DNA of 64,000 bases, taken from the NCBI GenBank assembly GCA_902580225.1, contig CACHJU010000001.1, positions 62,001-126,000 of the forward strand, given 5' to 3'. Position numbers and translations under genes: made by a program. This DNA comes from an uncultured Verrucomicrobiota bacterium (lineage in GTDB: Bacteria > Verrucomicrobiota > Verrucomicrobiia > Opitutales > Seribacteraceae). Positions 57,920 through 64,000 of this stretch are shown here, one piece after another; the first letter of the stretch is position 1, and every line of letters begins with the position of its first letter. The notes beneath the pieces are model-generated. The model worked only from the letters and a program-made list of their open reading frames with translations, was not told the origin of the DNA and made no database searches.

Positions 57920-59797
57920 ATGATAACTTCCTTTAACCAACTTTCTATCTTATTGCTTGCCCTTGGAGGCTATTTATGTGGTTCGGATTCCCGTCCTAAT
58001 ATTGTCTGGATCTTTGCCGAAGATACTTCCCCATGGATGGGCACTTACGGCCACGAGGCTAACAAATTTGCTACCCCACATATTGACTCGATTGCTAAGG
58101 CGGGCGTGCGCTTCGATCGTGCTTATGTTCCAGCTCCCGTATGTTCAGCTTGCCGATCCTCGATGATGGTCGGGGCCAATCAAATCCGGTTTGGTTCCCA
58201 TGAGCACCGTTCGTCCCGAGCCAAGGATGCACAGCTTTATTTACCCGAGGGTATGAAGCTACTACCTCAAATTATGAAAGAAGCAGGTTACATGACCTTC
58301 AATCACGGGAAGACCGATTACAACTTCGTATGGGAAAACGATAAGGTCTACTCGAAGATCAAACTTAAAGGACAGACCGACAGTTGGGACATCCTCAAGC
58401 AAAACCAGCCTTTTTTCATCCAGTTCCAAACTAAGGGTGGGAAAATCAACACCAAGAAGTTGGCCGAAGAAAGACGAACCGACCCTGCCAAGGTTACTGT
58501 GCCAGCGGATTACCCTCAGAATGACCTGTACCGCAAAGTCGTTGCCCAGCATTGTGACGCAGTGCGCGTCGATGACGATCACATTGGCAAAATTTTGGCC
58601 GGCCTCAAGGGGTCCGGACTCGAGGAGAACACCATTGTGGTTTATTTATCCGACCATGGGGCCAATCATCTAGTTCGGCATAAACAGATGCCAACGGAAG
58701 GTGGCCTTCATGTCCCCTTCATGCTTAGGGGGCCAGAGAAATGGGTGCCCAATCAGGGTGCCCGTAAGGACTTGGTTAGTACTTTGGACCTGACTGCAAC
58801 CACATTGAGCTGGGCGGGTATTCAATTGCCCGACTGGTATGAAGGCCGAAATCTTTTTGCCAAGGACTTTAAACCACGCAAGTGGGTGGCTTCAGCCAAG
58901 GATCGTCTTGATCATACCATTGACCGGGTCCGAACGATCCGCACGGACAAATTCCGTTACACACGTAACTACAAGCTTGATCGCATTCTGCTTCAACCGC
59001 AGTACCGGGACGGTCAGGACTATTTGAAAAACTTGCAAGAACTCTATATTGCCGGCAAACTTTCGGATGACTTGAAAAGGATTTACTTTGGTGAACGCCC
59101 AAAGGAGGAGCTTTACGATGTATCAAAGGACCCTGCTCAGGTGAATAATTTGGTGGGTGATCCGAAGTTTGCCAGGGAACTAAACCGTCATCGCAAGTTA
59201 CTCGACACCTGGTTGGCTAAGGGCGATCGAGGAGAAGGCGAAGAATCCGCTAATGCACTACGTCATAATGGAGACAACTGGCAAGGTGGCCGAGGGGTAA
59301 ACCCGGAATACGAAATCAACCGCGAAGATAACGACGGCGACGGATTGTCCGACAAATGGGAGAAGCTCAATGGCCGAAATCCACAGGACGGACGAATCGC
59401 CTATGAATTTGATTGCGGTGGCTGGCAGACCGAAGGCTGGCAGGGAAGGGGAATACGCGATAATGTTGCCGGCTTTCAGGGTTTTCTTGAATTCAGTCTG
59501 TCGGGTAAACCAGGTTCTTTGGTCCGCAAGGGTCTTCAGCTCAAGCCTCACGGATCCGATCATGCTTTGCTGATCAAATTGCGAGTGGATGGGCCGGTCG
59601 TGATCGAAGCTCTCGCCAATGGTAAGAGCCTAGGCACTGGTGTAAAAGTACCTGCGAGAAAGCAATTCAAGGAAGTTCAGATTCCGTTAAGTGAAAAAAC
59701 CAATTGGAAAGGTGTGATTAAATCGCTTGAAATCAAGCTAAAGGGATCAGAGGGAACTGACATTGAAGTCGATGCGATTGAGGTCAAGCGTGCCTAA
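57920..59797 (+). CDS. Sulfatase with CSACR motif and Ca-binding tail
   Basis: This 625-residue exported sulfatase has metal-binding E34-D35 in place of the usual DD, formylglycine motif CSACR at 75-79 (Ala and Cys replace Pro and Ser), then HGKTDYNF, and LSDHGANHLVRHK near 240. The catalytic core spans about 25-430. The C-terminal 180 residues add a Ca-binding loop DNDGDGLSDKWE (near 470, thrombospondin type 3-like) and a beta-sandwich-like region that may anchor or bind glycan. The gene is noticeably G+C-rich: 33 of 60 bases at 58081-58140. It may have been acquired later than its neighbours. Maturation of a C-x-A-x-R motif may need a different maturase from C-x-P-S-R. Confidence 0.88.
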   Translation: MITSFNQLSILLLALGGYLCGSDSRPNIVWIFAEDTSPWMGTYGHEANKFATPHIDSIAKAGVRFDRAYVPAPVCSACRSSMMVGANQIRFGSHEHRSSRAKDAQLYLPEGMKLLPQIMKEAGYMTFNHGKTDYNFVWENDKVYSKIKLKGQTDSWDILKQNQPFFIQFQTKGGKINTKKLAEERRTDPAKVTVPADYPQNDLYRKVVAQHCDAVRVDDDHIGKILAGLKGSGLEENTIVVYLSDHGANHLVRHKQMPTEGGLHVPFMLRGPEKWVPNQGARKDLVSTLDLTATTLSWAGIQLPDWYEGRNLFAKDFKPRKWVASAKDRLDHTIDRVRTIRTDKFRYTRNYKLDRILLQPQYRDGQDYLKNLQELYIAGKLSDDLKRIYFGERPKEELYDVSKDPAQVNNLVGDPKFARELNRHRKLLDTWLAKGDRGEGEESANALRHNGDNWQGGRGVNPEYEINREDNDGDGLSDKWEKLNGRNPQDGRIAYEFDCGGWQTEGWQGRGIRDNVAGFQGFLEFSLSGKPGSLVRKGLQLKPHGSDHALLIKLRVDGPVVIEALANGKSLGTGVKVPARKQFKEVQIPLSEKTNWKGVIKSLEIKLKGSEGTDIEVDAIEVKRA

Positions 59798-59909
59798 GTA
59801 TGATGAGTGACTATTCAATTTCATGAACCGAAATTGGAGCACAGAATGATCAATAAAACCCATTCACCCTAAGTATTTTCAAGCTATTATTTACCGAAGG
59901 AAATTAATT

Positions 59910-61529
59910 ATGAAAAAGAACAAAAGTTATGCCTTACTCCTTTTCTTAATATTAATGCAAGTTATTGTGTCGCTTGCAAAGGTGCCATCGAATGGATCCA
60001 TTACCCCACCCAATATCCTTTTTGTTTTCAGCGATGATCATGCTTGGCAGTCAATTGGCGCTTACGGTGGAAGGCTTAAAGAAGTAGCCCATACTCCACA
60101 TATCGACAAGCTGGCGAGTGAAGGAATGCTATTCAGGAAATGTTTCGTAACCAATGCGCTCTGCGGTCCAAGCAGGGCGGCGGTTCTTACCGGCAAATAC
60201 GGGCATAGAAACGGGGTTACCTGGAATAGGAATACCAACTTCGACGGATCCCAACAGACCTTCCCCAAGATGATGCGCCAGAATGGATACCAAACGGCGA
60301 TCATTGGAAAGTGGCATTTGGCATCAGTACCGACGGGCTTTGATTACTTCGATGTCATGAAGGGGCAGGGCCGTTATTATAATCCTTTTCTTCAGAGGGG
60401 TAATGCGGAAGGATTACAGGATACCCGGACGGTGGTCGGTTATAATTCTGATATCGTGGGCGACCTGACGATTGAATGGCTGAAAAACGGTCGTGATAAA
60501 AGCAAACCTTTCATGTTGATGTCCCAGTTCAAGGCTACACATCATGGATTTTGTCCGGGCCCCGATGAATATAATTTATACGATGACATTCATATTCCCG
60601 AGCCTGATAATTTATTTGATGATTTTTCCTTTAGGGGAACGGCGATACGCGAGCAAACCTTAACCCTTTATAAAAATTTATCTTATTCGATTTTGGTCGG
60701 TGATCCTGGCGAGTTGGGTAAGCTGAATCCGGGTCAAAGAAAAGCCTGGGATGCTTATCGCTTAAAATTTTCCAGACCCTTTCAGGCAATGAATTTAAGC
60801 TGGAATGATCAAAATAGGGAGCTTTCCCGCTTCAAGTATCAATCTCTTCTCAAAAACTTTCTTGCTTCGGGAGCGGGAATTGATAAAAATGTAGGTCGTA
60901 TTCGTGCCTTTCTTCAGGAAAATAATTTGGCAGATAATACCGTTGTCATCTACATGGCGGATCATGGATTCTTTCTGGGAGAGCATGGATTTTTTGATAA
61001 ACGATTTATGTATGAGGAAGCACTGAGAACCGCATTTATCGTTCATTGGCCAGGTAAGGTTGAAGAGGGGGTTGTGAATGACCGAGATATTGTCTCAAAT
61101 ATTGATATAGCCAGTACTTTTCTGGAGATGGCAGGAATTGAAATCCCTCAGGAAATTCAAGGTCGAAGCATGGTTCCCGTCCTTAAGGGAAAAACCCCGG
61201 ATGATTGGAGAAAGTCTTTTCTTTACACTTATCACGAACTCGCAAACCATAATGTACAGCCTCATTTTGGAGTAACAGACGGACGAAACAAACTGATTTA
61301 TTACCCAAAGTACAACGAGTGGGAATTCTTTGATCTTAAAAAAGATCCCCAAGAAATGATCAGTCAATATTTTATACCTGAGAATAAGACGGTAATAACC
61401 AAGCTAAAAAAAGAGTTGGTCCGTTTAAGGAACCAATATCATTGTCCCCCTATCATTACACTTAGGAACATTAATAAAAAAGCAAATTGGGAATATGAAA
61501 AACGCATCATGCCACTCGGAGTCAAATAA
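59910..61529 (+). CDS. Sulfatase, type I (third of the subgroup)
   Basis: This 539-residue exported sulfatase has a signal peptide (about 1-23), D42-D43, CGPSR at 85-89, GKWHLAS and MADHGFFLGEHGFFDKRFM, so all catalytic positions are present. It shares the arrangement of the sulfatase at 35873 (including YKNLSYSILVGD and a long helical insert before DKNVGRIRAFLQ) and is its active paralogue. A GAAGGAA box about 8 bases before the ATG supports the start. The target is probably a sulfated exopolysaccharide. The next 500 or so bases hold only a gene remnant. Confidence 0.92.
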   Translation: MKKNKSYALLLFLILMQVIVSLAKVPSNGSITPPNILFVFSDDHAWQSIGAYGGRLKEVAHTPHIDKLASEGMLFRKCFVTNALCGPSRAAVLTGKYGHRNGVTWNRNTNFDGSQQTFPKMMRQNGYQTAIIGKWHLASVPTGFDYFDVMKGQGRYYNPFLQRGNAEGLQDTRTVVGYNSDIVGDLTIEWLKNGRDKSKPFMLMSQFKATHHGFCPGPDEYNLYDDIHIPEPDNLFDDFSFRGTAIREQTLTLYKNLSYSILVGDPGELGKLNPGQRKAWDAYRLKFSRPFQAMNLSWNDQNRELSRFKYQSLLKNFLASGAGIDKNVGRIRAFLQENNLADNTVVIYMADHGFFLGEHGFFDKRFMYEEALRTAFIVHWPGKVEEGVVNDRDIVSNIDIASTFLEMAGIEIPQEIQGRSMVPVLKGKTPDDWRKSFLYTYHELANHNVQPHFGVTDGRNKLIYYPKYNEWEFFDLKKDPQEMISQYFIPENKTVITKLKKELVRLRNQYHCPPIITLRNINKKANWEYEKRIMPLGVK

Positions 61530-61644
61530 CTAAATAAGTAAAGTTAGCCGATTTAATAAATATTTTTATTTTGGCAGTTCCGTAATTTTTGATCGCCTCC
61601 AAATTATCTGCAGACAAATTTGGGGAGTCCATAAAATTTGGCTT

Positions 61645-61869
61645 TTGTTTTTCATTCTAATCAGGGTCGTTAACGGCTTGCAAGCCAAGCTGAAAGTGGC
61701 CCCTGTATTCTCTGATAACATGGTCCTGCAAAGGGATGAAGCGATTCCGTTACGAGGAATGACAAAAAATTTAAAGGTAGTCACCGTAAATTTTGACGGC
61801 ATGGAATATAAGACTAGGGTAACTAATACATTTCGTACCGATCAGTTCGAACCAAATGCCGAACGCTAA
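61645..61869 (+). pseudogene. Remnant of a sialate O-acetylesterase gene
   Basis: After a TTG and a signal-like stretch (about 13 residues) comes LKVAPVFSDNMVLQRDEAI, the unmistakable N-terminal block of sialate O-acetylesterase proteins (FSD-x-MVLQRD). It continues as LRGMTKNLKVVTVNFDG. The similarity stops after YKTRV and the frame ends at 61869, where intact members continue for hundreds of residues with the SGNH-type catalytic domain. That domain is not found downstream. This is therefore a 5' fragment left by deletion. 61530-61644 and 61870-62043 hold nothing else I recognise. Confidence 0.7.
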
Positions 61870-62043
61870 GGTACTTGGACAGAGTTCAAAATTCTCTTTT
61901 CACTTGGTGCCTACATGGATTGCATTGTTGAAATAGTAAAGATTCCCAAGGTTCAAGTATAAATAGTAGAAATTTCTTTGTCTTAAAAAATTGATTGTTT
62001 GATATTTAATGTATAGTTGATTTTTAATAATTTGTTATTAATT

Positions 62044-64000
62044 GTGCCAACTTTTCTACACCACAACATTCGTTTTGCCTTAACCATATTGCTTTTTATC
62101 AAAGCTCTATCGGGCTTTTGTTTACAGGTGGGTGCTGAGGACCGCTCCGAAATTAACATAAATCCCGACCCTCCATCCTCTACTTTTTCGCCGGAGGAAT
62201 CTCTTTCTAAGATTTGGGTTCCCGATGGTTTTAAACTCGAACTCGTTGCGTCCGAACCCATGATCGAAGAACCAGTCTGCATGGCTTGGGGACCAAACGG
62301 AGAGCTGTATGTTGCCGAAATGCGGAGTTACATGCAGGATATTGATATGAGCGGTGAATTGGAACCGGTTAGTCGTGTGGTGAAATTGGTCGATTTAGAT
62401 GGAGACGGGCGTATGGATAAAGTGACCACCTATCTGGATAATCTGGTTTTGCCTCGGGCAATCCTCACGCTGGATAATAAAGTGTTGATCGGAGAACCCC
62501 CCCATCTTTGGTTGTGCGAAGACACCAATGGAGACGGAAAGGCCGATACCAAGGTCAGTATTTACGAGAATTTTAGTAAAAGAGAATCCGGGAATGTGGA
62601 GCATAAAATCAATGGTTTGCAGTGGACCATGGACAACTGGATTTACAACACAAAAAGTTCCTCTATTTTCCGATACAGGGATCAGACGATTGAAGAGAGA
62701 AAAGTAGTCTTTTCCGGACAGTGGGGCCAGACGGTAAATGATCGGGGTGAAAGCATTTCCACCAAAAACAGTGAACCAGGTTTGGCGACCATTTTCCCTG
62801 GAAAATACTTGGGTGATCTTTCTCTTTCGAACAAGTACAGACATTTATTCGAACGAGTTAAGCTGGGACAGGGTTATGGAACCACTTGGCCGATTCAGGG
62901 AACCTCCGATTTGCAGGGTGGGCGTGGATTAGGAAGATCAGACGACGGCTCTTTACAACGGTTCACTGGAGCTTGTGGGCAGACCGTTTTTCGGGGTGAC
63001 CGGCTTGGAGATAGCATGAAGGGAACCTACTGGGTTTGCGAACCTGTGGGACGGATGATCCGGTGCTCGGATGTGGACTATGACGAAGGCATGATCACCC
63101 TGCATAACCGGTTGGAGAAAGAGAGGCTCGAATTCATTGCCTCCACCGATCCTAATTTCCGACCTGTAAATGCCTACACCGGCCCGGACGGAACTTTATA
63201 TTTTATAGATATGTATCGTGGTATCATTCAGCATGGTAATTGGACAAGGAAAGGCAGCTATCTGCGTGAGGAAATCCTGCTTCGCGGTTTGGAGAAAAAT
63301 GTTGGTAAAGGACGTATTTATAGATTGGTATGCGAGGATATCAAACCCGGACCGTTGCCCCGCTTAGGAAAGTCTGATGCAAAGGAATTAGTCGAAGCAT
63401 TGGGCCACCCGAATGGATGGTGGCGGGACGAAGCCCAGAAACTTCTAGTTTTACGCAAGGAAACGAATGCAATTCCCCTTTTAAAGAATATGGTGAAACA
63501 GGCGGAGAACGGCTTGGCCCGGGCTCATGCCCTTTGGACCATGGATGGAATGGGCGTATGGGATGAGTCACTAGTGTTAAGTGCGATCAAGGATAAGGAT
63601 ATCGAGCTTCGTTTGGCCGCGTTGCGGATCGCCGGTGAAAGACTGCTTGATCATGAAGCTTCGGATGCCCTTCTAGATGCGGTGGGCCAATCTCTCCCTG
63701 ATGATGATCTCGATATCGCTGCCCAGCGTTTGATGTCACTGAGCTTTTACAAAAAACAAACCAAAGCACATGTAGTTCGTGCGGGACACATCGAACGCGT
63801 CCTCAATGCCGCGGGAAAGTTCATCGATAAGGAAATTATTGCCAAAGCATTCATGGTGGCCCTGAATTCGGCTGAGTACATTCCTGCATTGGGATTGTTC
63901 AGTAAAGAAGGGCGCTTTCAAAATCTGGATACGCATCCGCTTCCCCAGCACCTTGCTTTTGCTTGTTTTACCTTGGCTGATGATGAGGCTTCCTTCACGG
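62044..64000 (+). CDS. PVC-type heme-binding / membrane-bound dehydrogenase protein (partial)
   Basis: The frame is open from a GTG at 62044 to the window edge (about 652 codons, C-terminus missing). A signal peptide (about 1-32) is followed by a beta-propeller-like region with VPDGFKLELVASEP, WGPNGELYVAEM, DLDGDGRMDK, DTNGDGKADT and YTGPDGTLYFIDMYRG. These are the marks of the putative membrane-bound dehydrogenase N-terminal family (TIGR02604-like). HEAT-like helical repeats start near residue 455. Family members end in a cytochrome c domain, expected beyond the edge. It probably oxidises a sugar or alcohol at the cell surface. GTG is the only plausible start before the signal peptide. Confidence 0.85.
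   Translation, partial: MPTFLHHNIRFALTILLFIKALSGFCLQVGAEDRSEININPDPPSSTFSPEESLSKIWVPDGFKLELVASEPMIEEPVCMAWGPNGELYVAEMRSYMQDIDMSGELEPVSRVVKLVDLDGDGRMDKVTTYLDNLVLPRAILTLDNKVLIGEPPHLWLCEDTNGDGKADTKVSIYENFSKRESGNVEHKINGLQWTMDNWIYNTKSSSIFRYRDQTIEERKVVFSGQWGQTVNDRGESISTKNSEPGLATIFPGKYLGDLSLSNKYRHLFERVKLGQGYGTTWPIQGTSDLQGGRGLGRSDDGSLQRFTGACGQTVFRGDRLGDSMKGTYWVCEPVGRMIRCSDVDYDEGMITLHNRLEKERLEFIASTDPNFRPVNAYTGPDGTLYFIDMYRGIIQHGNWTRKGSYLREEILLRGLEKNVGKGRIYRLVCEDIKPGPLPRLGKSDAKELVEALGHPNGWWRDEAQKLLVLRKETNAIPLLKNMVKQAENGLARAHALWTMDGMGVWDESLVLSAIKDKDIELRLAALRIAGERLLDHEASDALLDAVGQSLPDDDLDIAAQRLMSLSFYKKQTKAHVVRAGHIERVLNAAGKFIDKEIIAKAFMVALNSAEYIPALGLFSKEGRFQNLDTHPLPQHLAFACFTLADDEASFT

Noticed and set aside
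62395-62844. Minus-strand 149-codon frame near the right edge
   Set aside because: The plus-strand heme-protein frame is continuous from 62044 to the edge with family motifs throughout.
1-64000. Search for tRNA, rRNA, insertion sequences and phage genes
   Set aside because: No cloverleaf-like sequence, rRNA motif, transposase, integrase or phage structural gene was recognised by eye.

Overview
The window looks like chromosomal DNA of a marine, A+T-rich bacterium of the Planctomycetota-Verrucomicrobiota-Chlamydiota superphylum. A Verrucomicrobiota member of the Opitutales/Puniceicoccales type fits best. The basis is gene families that are characteristic of this superphylum and very common in it: PSCyt1/DUF1549/DUF1553 proteins paired with DUF1501 proteins, a DUF1587/1595/1592/1588/1585 protein paired with a DUF1552 protein, a DUF1080 protein, a PVC-type heme-binding protein and five sulfatase-fold proteins. 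The exact lineage is an inference. No rRNA, tRNA, CRISPR array, integrase or transposase was seen.

Left part (1 to about 29.3 kb) is mostly housekeeping. A leftward operon encodes a giant regular coiled-coil protein, a GAF-GAF-PAS class III nucleotide cyclase and a TPR protein that leaves the window. Then come a coiled-coil lipoprotein and a two-gene unit of a double DUF1538 membrane protein with a PII-like protein. A leftward cluster follows in the order manA, grpE, dnaJ, a HldE-like nucleotidyltransferase, purN, prmA. Rightward ftsK and a RodZ-like gene, an AraC regulator with a C-terminal PAS domain, a glutaredoxin-ferredoxin pair, a UbiA-like membrane protein with a methyltransferase, and gltB-gltD-thrH-FMN reductase complete this part.

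Middle part (29.3 to 46.1 kb) mixes catabolic genes for what is probably sulfated, decorated polysaccharide (PSCyt1/DUF1501 pair, BNR/sialidase-fold protein, three sulfatase-fold proteins) with glmS and fbp. One sulfatase paralogue has lost essentially all catalytic residues. Two genes here are broken: an MtfA-type peptidase with a nonsense codon and a frame change, and a TAXI-type substrate-binding protein with two in-frame stops.

Right part (46.2 to 64 kb) is one rightward series of exported proteins: a second PSCyt1/DUF1501 pair (with an F5/8C-like module), a DUF1592-type/DUF1552 pair, an SGNH-like protein, a DUF1080 protein, two more sulfatases, a sialate O-acetylesterase remnant, and a PVC-type heme-binding protein that leaves the window. 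This part is visibly richer in G+C than the left part. Together the exported proteins suggest desulfation, hydrolysis and possibly oxidation of algal or mucin-like glycans at the cell surface. No sulfatase-maturing enzyme is present in the window.
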